Made by a program: the position numbers and the translations under genes
Source of the DNA: Notospermus geniculatus
Taxonomy: Eukaryota > Nemertea > Pilidiophora > Heteronemertea > Lineidae
Reading direction: 5' to 3'
DNA: 64,000 bases
NCBI GenBank assembly: GCA_002633025.1
Contig: NMRB01001054.1
Location: 1 to 64,000 of the forward strand
The notes under the pieces: model-generated
Database searches by the model: none
What the model saw: the letters and a program-made list of their open reading frames with translations, nothing else
What the model was told of the DNA's origin: nothing
Part shown: positions 32,686 to 57,589 of the stretch, piece after piece
Layout of the letters: every line of letters begins with the position of its first letter
Numbering within the stretch: the first letter of the stretch is position 1

Positions 32686-33431
32686 GGGTGTGGCCCCAGC
32701 TGATTCAGATAGGCCCAAACAGAAAAGAAATTGCTACCAATATTGTGCTATTGCATTTCATGGTTTTTCGAACCAATATTGAGTTTGTAATATTGGAGTT
32801 TCTGACCAACAAGACACAGGATTATCTGGCAATGACTCTAAAACTGTATATTTTTCGTGTAATAAATGATCTTTGTAACGTAAATTGTATTGTCCTTTAC
32901 CCCATCTGTTTTCTTCTGCCACCAATTTATGGTTTTCATCCTTTTCCATCACATCTGTCACACCAAGTGGTTTGTCTGTCACAGCACAGCAAGGACAGTC
33001 ACAACCAAGTGTTGCACCCGGGGTTGCACCATTCGTCTAATCAAATGAAAAACTAGGCCCTTTAATTAATTTTCCTATTGAGATGTTGTTGCTTATCTGA
33101 TTGCTTTTCCTTGTCAAACAAGCCTGCTTTACTGCCCCATACTTTGTAGGCCTTGAAGACACAGATGTCACACCCAAGAACTAGGTTGTGACACAAAGTC
33201 GGAGACGCCTCACTTTCAACTACTTAAAACGAAACTGGGCCCATCATTTTACATTTAATGCCCCTGAACCTATTTCTGCCCCCATTTCTTGCCAATCGCC
33301 CCACCCTGTGACTCAGAAAACCGTGACAGACGGCTAAACACAAGTCACAACCCGAGGACAAAGTGTCCTCAAATTTCGCATTCAAAATTCGCGCTGGGAC
33401 AAGTCTCGTCGGGGACGAGATTGAACGAGAC

Positions 33432-33442
33432 AAAATGGCCGC
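33432..33442 (+). promoter_or_regulatory. YY1-like motif upstream of HDGFL2/PSIP1
   Basis: AAAATGGCCGC fits the YY1 consensus AANATGGCNGC and lies about 300 bases before the start codon at 33736, in a CpG-containing stretch likely to be the promoter or 5' UTR. Similar words also occur inside repeats (for example near 3254), so the match alone is weak. Confidence 0.3.
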
Positions 33443-33651
33443 GTGCTAAAAGAAGCGGCGCCGCAATCGCAGTTAAATTCACCGTTTTTCTGCTGTTATT
33501 GCGTAGTGGTTATTTATTCTAGGACAATAAATGTTATGCGCTAACATTAAGCAACGCATAGGGAAAATTGCAATTTAATTTACTGTGTCGTTCTGTAGAA
33601 ATTCGACCATTTGATCTCGAATTTTTCCGACTGCATTTTGCACGCGGGTGA

Positions 33652-47318
<13,667 letters not shown>

Positions 47319-47334
47319 ATCCGGATTGTCAGAC

Positions 47335-47715
47335 AGGGGGTGTGCAAGGTCTTAAAAAGTCTTAAATTTGGCACTTTCATTTTCAAGGCCTTAAAAAGTC
47401 TTAAATTTGATAATTTCTGTGGGAAGGTCTTAAAAAGGTCTTAAATTTCATATCAAGGCAGTTGTAAAAAAAAAGTTGGCAGGAGATGCCAGGAAATTGC
47501 ATCTCTGGGCTTCTAAAAATCAAAATTTTGCTGGGGGACCCCCCGGCCAAGTACCCGCCTTCTTGGCCGTGTTGATCCCTGTCATTTTTCCCTCACGAAA
47601 ACCCTGTCAGTGGTCTGTTCAGGTGCTTCATTTAGAAGAAAATAGGTCTTAAATTTCGCCGATACTCGGTCTTAAAAAGTCTTAAAAAGGTCTTAAATTT
47701 GGTGCTCCATAGGCT
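47335..47715. repeat. GGTCTTAAAAAGTCTTAAATTT repeats downstream of HDGFL2/PSIP1
   Basis: At least five copies of AAGGTCTTAAA(AAGTCTTAAA)TTT-like words, interrupted at 47475-47590 by a GGGGGACCCCCCGGCC segment resembling the interior of the element at 27254. Possibly 3' UTR. Confidence 0.75.
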
Positions 47716-48659
47716 GCACGCACCCTGGTTAGAATGTCGGCGCACCTGTCGTGCATGGCGTGTTTTTAGTTTGCATTCCAAGTGGGAGGTTTGACAGTGC
47801 CCAGTCCGGGTCAAGAAAAAAAATTTTTATTCCAGTGTGAGATCACTTCCTTGTTTTGCGGAAACGCTATTCTGCTTCCTCATTGGCTCCAGTTGGTTAC
47901 CATAGTAACTATTTATGGTCCCTACATATCAATGTAGGTAGGGACCATCTTGATATCACTGGGTAGGTAGGAAATTTTTATTTCTTTCTTTCTTCCACAC
48001 TCAATTAACACACGATTGCAAGAAAACTGCTCAATTACCTCAAAATCAAGCAGTACCATCGAGTAGTCAATACTTGTATCCAGGTCTAAAAGGTTAGATA
48101 GTTTTAAAAAAGTTAACTTACGATGGTTTTTGAAGACTGTTTTATTCTGAAGTGATGAAGTTAAATTTCTCCCTCAGTTTTTTTTTGTTTGCCTTGGGCT
48201 AGTAAATACGGTCGATCCGTATCCAGCTCGACCACTTTGCCCTTCCTCTGATCTCTGAAGACAGTCCCCTCCCCTCCCCAACCTGGCCCCCTTCNTCCTT
48301 GGAGAGGGGAGGTGCTGGGCCCACAGTAGATAGCCCCACCTACCCACCTTACAGATAACATGCTCATGTTTGTCAGTTGGTAAACAATACATGTCTGCAG
48401 AATGCGCACGTCGTGCAGTCATTGTCTGCCCTTCCTCTCTATTTGCCTACCCTGCATGTGTCCTTCACCAGGAAGACATTCCAGAACCTGACTGCTGGGC
48501 CACAGAGTCATACCCCTCCTTGTCCTTTCTTCATTCAGTTTGTATTTTCTGATGTAGGGACCATCAAATTTGCTGTCAAGCAAATTTCACAGTTCTAGTT
48601 TCAATTGGTATCACACGATTTGATTGGTCAGTTTCTGGTCACATGTTGTCTGTTAGGCA

Positions 48660-48800
48660 AGCAGCAGTAGGGGATATCACAAGCGATCTGATCACAAGCG
48701 AGCAAAATCGGTTGTTGACGTCAGGTGTGCGCTGGACAGCGATGCATGGAATTTTCTCGCCAGCGATGCTCCCCCAATATCAAACAATACCAAAATCAAT
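48660..48800. mobile_element. Family D, left part
   Basis: GGGGATATCACAAGCGATCTG and GTTGACGTCAGGTGTGCGCTGG match 35566-35793; the right end is missing. Confidence 0.75.
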
Positions 48801-49402
48801 ATCACCTAGTCTCTAGCGCCTTTGGTTTTTAAACTAGTTCAGTGCATCTAGTATTTCAAATGCATGAATATTGTGCATGTGCTTTTAACTGTATATAAAG
48901 ATCTGATGCATGGAATTTAGAGAAATTTTGATGAACGTAAAATGGTTATGTACGACTAGCTTGAAATTGCTGCAAGTAAAAGTCCTTGGCGAGGTTCAAA
49001 ACTACTGGACCGAATCGAGGTATGTTAGTGTTATTTTTCTCCTAGAAAGATACTTTGTTCACGCATACCGGTGGTTTGAGACTGAGTTCGGTGGAAGTCT
49101 GATTGTGCGGTTTTTTGGACACCACCCTGTACGTGGGAGCAGTGGCCCTTTTTGGGGTCCGAAATACTAAGGCTTCCTGTGATTGTACTTTGCAGAGTAT
49201 TATAGAACTTCCATAGGCATTTTGCATGTTGTGAGCCTGTTGTTTGAGATATTTATATTCATTCAGAACCGGTGTTGGGGCGATGAAGTTTCAGAATGTA
49301 CTGGACCTTTGAGGGCAACTTACACATGTAGGTGTTCATGTGCAGTCTTAGACAGGCCTTGTTCAGGTCATTCAACCAGTGGGGGAGGGGGTATGTATAC
49401 CG

Positions 49403-49857
49403 GTAGACCTTTCCAACAAAGATGGTGGCCTACTAGTTCTCCCACATGACGTCGTGGCCATTCATTGTCCAAGCATGATATAACACTACCAAATGCATCC
49501 TCTCAGACAATTATTTTATGCCCTATCACACTGAGCTAGTTCTCAGTACGTTCTTGAAAATTTTGCCGAACGGGCTCAAACTGTGTGCGAATGGAATGGA
49601 CGTAGTGGCAACTTTTTGCAGTCGTGTTTCGAACTTCATGGACAGGCTTGGACGGGAAGGGGGTGCTCCAGAACTTCGAGTTTAGGACGGGACAGGACAT
49701 TTTGAGAACTACTTCAGTGTGACAGTACCTTTATGTAAACTTTTGTGCCCATGGCCCGCTTGACCAGCTTAGCGTGCCAGCAGCCATGGAATGGTATTAA
49801 GCTTCTGACGTCATATGGTGAGAACTGTTAGACCGCCATCTTGGTTGGAAAGATCTA
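49403..49857. mobile_element. Family K element with nested family L element
   Basis: GTAGACCTTTCCAACAAAGATGG to CCATCTTGGTTGGAAAGATCTA is an inverted copy of 18851-19092. The family L element at 49517-49734 interrupts it. Confidence 0.8.
49517..49734. mobile_element. Family L element
   Basis: CTATCACACTGAGCTAGTTCTCA and TTGAGAACTACTTCAGTGTGACAG are inverted ends; TTTTGCCGAACGGGCTCAAAC inside. A second copy at 61627 runs into a gap. Confidence 0.8.
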
Positions 49858-50203
49858 TGGTGTTTGATAGGGTTGTGGAATGGAACTTCAATTGGATAAG
49901 GGCGCAATATTTAGTAGAAATCTCCATCACCCAGCCCTTATCCAGTGTTGAAATGACCCCTTTGGGTTCCTTTTAGGCCCTTTTCCACATTATTATGGGC
50001 TGCTTCCAAAGTACTTATTCACTGCCGTAGTGCGATTTATTAGTGATTTATATGCATGTGATGAATATTTTAGACATTTCCAAATCGATTTACGTTATGA
50101 TTGGATGTTTGACCCCGTCAGCTCCACCTTTTAGTCAATGTACGAATCGGGAAGCAAATGGAGTATGGGCATCACTATTACCGGTATGCTGCTTACAGGG
50201 ATA

Positions 50204-50346
50204 GATCCAGAATTTGGGAAGAGGGGGCACCCTGTGCTAGGCACATTGAAATTTGCACCAAATTCCAGAATTTCATGGTCAGTTTTACAGATTTGTTGGC
50301 CGAGAGTGGAGGCGTGTGCCCAGAACGCCCCTCTGGATCTGCACCT
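50204..50346. mobile_element. CAGG..GATCC element, degraded
   Basis: CAGGGATAGATCCAGAATTTG and TCTGGATCTGCACCTG ends; flanks GCTTA/GCTTC are nearly a 5-bp duplication. Confidence 0.65.
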
Positions 50347-50934
50347 GGCTTCGGGTAGGGATGTATGTTGACAGAATTTTACTTAAAATCATGAATAAAT
50401 TTAACGGATAGAATCATGATTCAAAATTACAAAATTTATCGTCTTGTTCATGAAGCAATTTCAGATTTGTGGGGAAATATTTGGGTATTTTTGGTACCAT
50501 TTTTACTCTCCAAGTCATCTGTTACGTAAACTCCTCCCGCAGTTTCGCACTGCTCCCCGCTACATTACCCGCTAACTAGGTGGCGTGGAACTAAACGCTG
50601 GGGCCGAGCGTATCTGTTACGCAGCATCAACAGGCCTGGGACCTTGTTTATGAATCTCTTGACTTGTAACTTTACGGACTACTGCGTAAACTATTTTCCA
50701 TTTGCGGGCAACCTATTGTTCACTATCACCCTCACAAAGGATTTGCGTGCCCTTAAAGTTACGGGGGCTTTGTAAATTAGGTGCCTGGGGTGCTTGAAAA
50801 TCTGATGATGAAAGTTGCACTGTAAATATTTCTCCACAATGTTTGTGTCTGATGATGTATCATTATATCTGCATTATATCGAAATACATTTGTAGGGATA
50901 AATATATCTTCTTCTCTTCTTTCCGTAGCGTAGT

Positions 50935-51095
50935 AGCTGAGACTAGTTGTTGCTCGAGACTTGCAACTTTATGTGCTGCTTGAGACTTGTGCAATTTTGC
51001 TGCTCAAGACTCGCAACTTGTTGCTGCTGGGAACTGCTCGAGACTTTCAACTTGGTGTTGAGACTTGCAACCTAATGCTGCTCAAGACTTGAAAG
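50935..51095. repeat. Degenerate tandem repeat (GAGACTTGCAACTT)
   Basis: Five or six loose units of TGCTGCTCGAGACTTGCAAC. Confidence 0.7.
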
Positions 51096-51152
51096 TTTTA
51101 ACGGTTGAGACGTACGGCAGTCAAAAATGTGAAGCAAACAACTCCTGGATAA

Positions 51153-51425
51153 GATTTGTATTAGATTTTTCCGTCAGGGCCGAAGCCATAGCACGATTAG
51201 CCCTGGTAAGTACGGAGGAGGCCATCTCAAGCTACTCGTGTTCCTCACTTGGATGGGGTCTTTTACTTGCCCTTGCAAAGGCACAAGGTACAAGGCACCA
51301 TGGCTTACTGTCCCGTACGACGGGCTGAAGACACAGGGATGATTAATCCCATATGGCCCCGGGATCGAACCCGGGACGTGCTGCTTTCTAATCGGATGTG
51401 ATAATCACTAGGCTATCAAGGCTCC
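51153..51425 (-). repeat. SINE family B, minus orientation
   Basis: TTTTTCCGTCAGGGCCGAAGC at left, GGGATCGAACCCGGGACG at right, then AGGCTATCAAGGCTCC. Confidence 0.85.
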
Positions 51426-51584
51426 AGGGAAAGGGATCGTGGTTGTGGGTAACGTAATAACAAAGGGACAAACAGAACAAGTTGAACATCAATATTGTGT
51501 ATATTTTGTGCCTGAAAACATCACAGTAAAGTATGAGATATTCTGGCAACATTTTTTCCACCGCACTTTTAACCATGACACCTA

Positions 51585-51795
51585 CATGTAGATGTCATTT
51601 TGCAATACACGGTGTCACTGTGCAATAATACACAAAGTCGCTGCAATACACAATGTCACTGCAATGTACGGTGTCACTGTGCAATACACGATGTCACTGT
51701 GCAATACACGATGTCACTGTGCAATACACGATGTCACTGTGCAATACACGGTGTCACTCTGCAATACACGATGTCACTGTGCAATACACGATGTC
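51585..51795. repeat. 20-bp satellite, block 1
   Basis: About nine adjacent units of GCAATACACGATGTCACTGT with little drift, ending at the N at 51796. The unit has no stop in any frame of this strand, so long fake Cys/His-rich frames arise. Confidence 0.92.
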
Positions 51796-52142
51796 NGGCA
51801 GTGGCTGTATAAAAGGAGCCAACAGAATTTTATTTTACCCATTGGTGAAATTGGAGCCCTATATTTTTGCAAGGAATCTTTGTGTTACTAAAAACCACTC
51901 CCTGTGCTCATTCACCCTTAAATGACATTTTCCCAAAAAATTTCCTGCCCATTTCTTTATCACCTGCCCTCAATAACAAGTTTTCACCTTAGCCACGAGG
52001 ACCGTTATGGCGCCACAGCGGGGGTATAATTAGTGATTGCTCGCAATCACTGTATGTCTAGTTTGTGCCTGAAAACATCACAGTAAAGTATGAGATATTC
52101 TGGCAACATTTTTTCCACCGCACTTTTAACCATGACACCTAC

Positions 52143-52520
52143 ATGTAGATGTCATTTTGCAATACACGGTGTCACTGTGCAATAATACACAAAGTAGCTG
52201 CAATACACAATGTCACTGCAATGTATGGTGTCACTGTGCAATACACGATGTCACTGTGCAATACACGGTGTCACTGCGATACATGGTGTCACTGCACAAT
52301 ACACAGTGTGTCACTGCGCAATACACGGTGTCACTGCGCAATACACGATGTCACTCTGCAACACACGATGTCACTCTGCAATACACGGTGTCACTGTGCA
52401 ATACACGATGTCAGTGTGCAATTCACAATATCACTGTGCAATACACGATGTCACTTAGCAATACATGATGTCACTGAGCAATACACAACTTCACTTTGCA
52501 ATACACGATGTTACAGTGTG
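52143..52520. repeat. 20-bp satellite, block 2
   Basis: About eighteen units of the same 20-mer, more diverged. The preceding roughly 90 bp (TGTGCCTGAAAACATCACAG...) are identical to those before block 1. Confidence 0.92.
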
Positions 52521-52747
52521 TGTGATAACAACCCGTTTCACAATGTCTGGCAAATCCATCTAAACACTAACACAGCATAAATATTGAAACGTGTAAAATA
52601 TGATACAAAAAGTAGTGTAAAAAGTTAAAATAAAATAAATAAATACTGACTGCCTGTTAGAAAAATATCAGACCGGTTATTAGAAATATATTGCATATTG
52701 AAGTGAAAGTTAGAGATCAGAATATAGTGAGATCACAGTTGAATATA

Positions 52748-53017
52748 GTATGATTCACCCTAATAATCAACATGGGCAAAGTGCCAGGCCTCTCCAACAG
52801 ACACCATAAAGTGAACACAATGATTAAACCACAAACCACAGTATTTACCAGTTGATTAAGCACAACGGCTTGGATTTGCTATAGGATCATGAAAAGTGAA
52901 ACAAGTTACCCTAACATCATTAGGTACCTGCGACATGGATTATTTACCACTGACCTGTGCACATTTCCAAGGTTGGCACTTTGCCCATGTTGAAGAAGTT
53001 AGGGTGAATCATACTTT
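52748..53017. mobile_element. Foldback element (TATGATTCACCCTAAT)
   Basis: ATGATTCACCCTAATAATCAAC, GGGCAAAGTGCCA and their inverses TGGCACTTTGCCC, AGTTAGGGTGAATCAT. It abuts the EXD1 last exon. Confidence 0.85.
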
Positions 53018-55179
53018 ACAACCCATGAGACATGAAACTTGAGTGTTCTGTTTGATAAACCCCCCCCCCCCCCCCCCCCCCCCGCCCCACAGATCGACAA
53101 ACGGTGTTTTTTNGTTTAGCTTGGTCCTTGGTGAACTGTAGAGTGGGAACGTCGGTCCGTTTGGGTGTGGCGTGGTCAGGTTTCTTTGCCTTCCTTGGTT
53201 TTATCAAGGCACGTGTGTACGCCTGACATTGGTGATGAAAGTTGTCCCAGTTTTGTATTTGGCTGAAAAGAGAGACAGACTATTAAAAGAAACAAAACTG
53301 TCTTAGGAGGGCAGAGTTTAGGGACACCCTATAGACAAATCCCAAATTGACGTAAACGAGAAAGATCTGCACACTTCCGCTGAAATTGCAAACACAACCT
53401 CAGTCTGAATCCAGCTGACATGACGCAATCCATGATTCAGCAATGGTCGACTCTGACGCAACGTCTTTGAAGTCACTGTCGCGGGGCTCTCTGCGTCACG
53501 TCATTCAGTTTCAGACCGAGGTTGTGTTTGCGATTTTGGCGGAAGTGCGCAGATCTGCGAATTCGAGAATCGTCTATAGGCAGCTAACTATTAGGCTCAT
53601 ATCAATCAATGTGGTCACTTCATCACAGGTGGCGCTAGCAACTGACAACCTACAGATTTTGGCTCAAATGTTGATGTTTAGTGTATTTTACTTGCAATAC
53701 ATGTCAGAGTTAGATTCTCATGCCAACTGATCGGTGTAATGAGCACATCAAAATGCCTATGAGGAGGCTGCCTGGGTCCCTTTAAGTAGGCCTATTGACT
53801 TGCCCGGTACGATATCTTACGATTTGGATACTGCTGCTGGCTAGAGATCGTCCAATATGCAAAATCACAATATGACGGGACAGAAAAATGACATACTCGG
53901 CAAGTTTCCCGTACAAGAGTAAGCAGAGCGCTATGGCCTCGGCGCTGAGATTCTTTTGTAAACCATCAGAAAGCGGCCGCTGGGACCAAAACACGCTGCA
54001 GTCGCTGGGTTCCTCTGGAAAGCTGACATTGTTGGAGAATTTCTTGGCGAGGTTGTGCAGGCTGATCATTCTGCCTTGGAGTTGTTCTTGTTGAAGGATC
54101 AGTGAGTACGCCACCTATTGGGGAGAAAAAAATTAAAAATTATGGACATTCAGGGAGAGATTCAAGATCTCTCCAAAAGAAGAGCAGCCTGCCGCCTCCC
54201 CCTCTTTAGATCCTGCGTTGAGATTTTTTATCCGAATATGACTCAAAACAACGTTTCAACAATGTCTACCAAGATCTTACCTGTGTATCAAATACACCAC
54301 GCAGATTTATACCGAATTGTTTTAAGAGGGCAGCACTGTCTTTGCGACAATCATGCATCACCTGAAAGATGACAGAAAAGCAATACGTATCTATTTATCA
54401 CTTATTTAAAGCTCCTCTGTATTAAATTTTACGGTGTTTTGAAAGTGTTAGGAGAATGCAGGTAGAGGTCTCATAGCCTCGTGATGGTCCTCAAAATACT
54501 TGCCTGATATGCACGTCTTCAAAGAACCAAGCCCTGTTTTCAGCACACATTGAAAAAACTGCAGGCTGAGCTCTAATGTATTCAGATAGAGCATAGCACA
54601 TATTACACTGCACTAACTTCGACAAACGTAAGCACCTTCTGGAATGAATACAGTGTGGCTTTAAACTTTTGGTGATTGGTGACTGTGGTGGGTCCAACTT
54701 TTCAGAACAACCCACCTTGGTGACTTCAGCAGACTGTAGCAATCGATAAAGGCCTCCGTTTATCATAATGCTCTTATTGAGATCTTTGATGTCGAAGATA
54801 TAAACTTGTCCAATTGGTGTCGCCACTTGGACGAGTACAAGTTGACCTGAAAAAAAGAGACTACGGTAATATTATAGGAGGACAACAGAGGGACCGAGGG
54901 TTTCGACAGAAGGACATGTATTTTTGGGGTTGTGACAGAAGGATTATGTGTGTATTCGAGGGTGACAAATGAAGAATTTGACCAAGGACAGCTTGTAGTC
55001 ATGGGCAATGCGACAAAAGACACCTGAGGGACTTTCGTCTTCTTGACCTTCTTACCTGTGGTGTAGTTTTTCTTAATGGTGACTCCGATGACTGACCGCT
55101 CATGGCAGGCGTGGGAGAGAATGTGCTCGACAGCCTTCATGGCAGCTTTGCTCGAGTTGATAAACTTTATGTGGTTCAT
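53016..55179 (-). CDS. EXD1: EXD1-like, catalytically altered 3'-5' exonuclease-domain protein
   Basis: Minus-strand exons: 55179-55056 (donor GTAAGA), 54846-54716, 54361-54281, 54114 to about 53915 (weak donor GTACGG, chosen because it fits the phase of the next exon), and 53262 down to a stop near 53016. The chain contains SVIGVTIKKNYTTGQLVLVQ, VATPIGQVYIFDIKDLN, GLYRLLQSAEVTKVMHDCRK, GINLRGVFDTQVA and FWSQRPLSDGLQKNLSAEAI. The order ...VQVAT..G.VY.FDI...GL..LL....I.KV.HDCR..S..L...G..L..VFDTQVA is the EXD1/Egalitarian exonuclease fold. EXD1 acts with TDRD12 in piRNA biogenesis as an RNA adaptor. As in vertebrate EXD1, the first Asp-x-Glu catalytic pair is absent (VTIKK instead of VDCEG). 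The last exon is damaged by an N at 53113 and a poly-C run at 53060-53083, so its reading frame and C-terminus are unsure. The ATG at 55179 is the likely but unproven start; the frame stays open upstream. Confidence 0.82.
53316..53785. mobile_element. Family H element carrying a nested family P element (minus)
   Basis: AGGGACACCCTATA [P at 53330-53578] TATAGGCAGCTAACTA ... GGGTCCCTTTAA. The same H-P junction as at 5091-5415. Located in the last EXD1 intron. Confidence 0.82.
53330..53578. mobile_element. Family P element
   Basis: TATAGACAAATCCCAAATTGACG and CGAATTCGAGAATCGTCTATA ends with the family's CTTCCGCTGAAATTGC arms. Confidence 0.85.
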
Positions 55180-57190
55180 CTTACAACAGACTTTGTTATG
55201 GTTACACTTTTGATCAAAAGGAAGTGAAAATCTGTCACTGAAAGTGAAAAGTTCAGATTTAGAAAGTCACAGACCTGCTTTTTCTTTTATTAGGGCTAGG
55301 TAGGTAGGGCAGGCCGCCTGGGCTAGGCGGAATGAATTTAGAATCCCCGATCAGTGTCCAAAAACGGTCGCCGATTGACGCCACCAATGGCAATGTCAAT
55401 AGGCCTAAATTGCATCATGAGCCAGCCGCCAACAGGCTAACCCAAGCAGCGGCATCAATCAAACATTGGATTCCCATCCATTTCCATTGTGTGTCATGGA
55501 GTAAAAACATGCACTTCCCTTCCGATCGGGGATTATAAAGTTTAGCCGCTGACATGACCGACATTGGTTGATAAAGGCCAGCTGTTGCAGGTATCACATA
55601 CATCATCATATGGGCATGCACTGATGCATGCATGCAGCAGTGCACTTCAGTGCAGAGGAGAGATGGCTTCAATTTTTCATGGATTTTGGGGCCACATCTG
55701 ATCAAATTCACAGGACTTCAAAGGTTTCTTGCGGTGAAACAAGGACTGATTTGACAAGAAAATATAAGTGAATGGTGACTAACAGAGTTTTATTATATTC
55801 TCTTCAGCAGATGTCGAGATATTTGACTTTATTCACACAACATCTCCCGTTTCTCACTGTTTTGGCGTCCTTGGCTACGGCGTTTCGTGCCTCCAATGCG
55901 TTGAAGAGCTAGAGAGTTTAGTTCTAGGTGCTTCGTACAGGTGGCGCCACGACCTAATTGGTCAGCAGGTGCCCGTTTGACCCAATTAGCGATGATGATT
56001 GAAGTGTCAATCAGATTTTTTTTTCGTTTCATGCGAAGTTCATCTTTTCTGTGCTTTACTTGATTTGTCATTTGATGTTTGTTTGATTGGCAAACTAAAC
56101 TGCCCAGGGAAATATATTATAGGCCTAATTAATTCTTTTATAGGCTTTTTGAAACGGTGTAACGTTTGTCAGTGTTCCTATCGCAAGATGTTTCCCCGCA
56201 TTGTTTGGGAAACATTTGAAACAGGTTGACAGGTCGAGTCTGTGTGTTTGTCCTTTTTTTAGTAGTCGCAGTATTTATTCCATCAGTCTATTATAGGGGA
56301 ACACTGGCAACGGGGACAACCACAGATGTTACACATGGGCCATGGTCACTGACAAAGCCTGCGATTTTCGTTGCACGGCTTCAGCAGCCGGATTTCTGTT
56401 TTACCACGTCCTAAGCAGAGGACTTGATGATTTCAGCAAGGGCTTCTCTGGTGTGTCTAATCCCGGTGTCTAATTTATGACATCGTCAGACGTCGGGTGA
56501 GCCAGTCGGTCGGTGGCGCCACCTACCGGCTGCGAAGACGCGCCTGACCGGCAGACCACGTGGGAAAACAGCATGACGTGGCGTGGTGTCATTGAAAGCG
56601 ATTTCTAATTAACACGTATGGTAATAATTAACGAGTTTTTAATTAGTAGCCGTCGGAGTCGGGAGATGACATCGCCGTGGCCTAGCCCGTCGACGCACCG
56701 GCGTTCTCGGCTCGGGTACCGAACGAACTCGACCACGAGGCGGACACACGATCGGAGGGTTCTCAGATGTTCCCGGACATTTCCGAAATTTCCTTTCTGC
56801 TCGGTTCAGATCCCGGGGATGGCCGACGAGAAAAGTCACGTGTCATTGTTCTTTCGAAGGGGCGACATGCGGTCACAACCTATTTGGCGCGAAAACTCCT
56901 GCGCGGATGCGGAAGTTCGGTTGGGCCGGGATTCGTGACGTCAGTCCCCATCCGAGGAACACAAACGATTGTAAAAGTCAACAAATACTTACGAACCGAC
57001 TTAACCTTTAAGAAAAATTGATTATGTTTCTAACAATAACAAAATAACAGAACCTCGTGCTGTACGCTCAAAGAAGCCGACTCTAAAATGTGGGTGGGGC
57101 CGGGAGGGTGTGGTCACGGGCTCTCGTCATTTCAACCGCTCACGTTTCAGTGTGGGGCTCATGAAGGGAGAGTCCAGTAATCAGTATAAA
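55180..57190. other. Region upstream of EXD1 without supported gene
   Basis: No conserved frame is recognised. 56640-56960 is CpG-rich and could be a promoter or undetected 5' exon; its overlapping frames in both strands do not resemble a known protein. Confidence 0.5.
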
Positions 57191-57194
57191 TACA

Positions 57195-57270
57195 GTGGAA
57201 CCTCTCTTAACGGACACCTCTGCCAGGAGGACACCTCTAAATTAAGGACAGCAAATTAAGGACACCATTC
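57195..57270. mobile_element. Solo terminus resembling pogo/Tigger-type transposon end
   Basis: ACAGTGGAACCTCTCTTAACGG, followed by GGACACCTCT and AATTAAGGACA words. CAGTGGAACCTC is typical of pogo/Tigger ends. No matching right end is seen. Confidence 0.5.
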
Positions 57271-57364
57271 TTCAGTCCCACACTGAAAAACTCTGCTTCG
57301 TCAAAATGTCGAACTTAAGTTCGTTTTGAAATGACAAATCCACGCGGTTCGTTATAATTTGCCA

Positions 57365-57580
57365 CAGGCGCGGATCCGGGGGCGCATTGTGTGCGGTGAC
57401 GAAGGGAGCGAGCACTAAGAACCCCTGATGTTCTCGGGATGGGCGTGCCCCCTTTCGGCTAACCTAACAATTCTGTAAAATTGATCCTGAAATTTGGAGC
57501 AAATCATTGAAATTCACCGCAGGTTTCAATGGTTCTAGCAGAGTGCGCCCCTCTTTTCCGAAATCATGGATCCGCCCCTG
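57365..57580. mobile_element. CAGGCGCGGATCCGG element (hAT-like), TSD TGCCA
   Basis: CAGGCGCGGATCC and GGATCCGCCCCTG ends; TGCCA directly repeated at 57360-57364 and 57581-57585. One arm of the 8725 foldback is captured at 57397-57440. Confidence 0.85.
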
Positions 57581-57589
57581 TGCCAGGCG

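Noticed and set aside
51585-52520. CRISPR-like array
   Set aside because: Units are adjacent with no spacers, and the DNA is eukaryotic.
51592-52580. Long Cys/His-rich frames resembling a zinc-finger or metallothionein-like protein
   Set aside because: They are readings of a 20-bp satellite that has no stops in any plus-strand frame; no start context or splice signals.
56618-57021. Arg-rich frames in a CpG-rich stretch
   Set aside because: Three overlapping frames on both strands, none with recognisable similarity; likely a GC-rich regulatory region.
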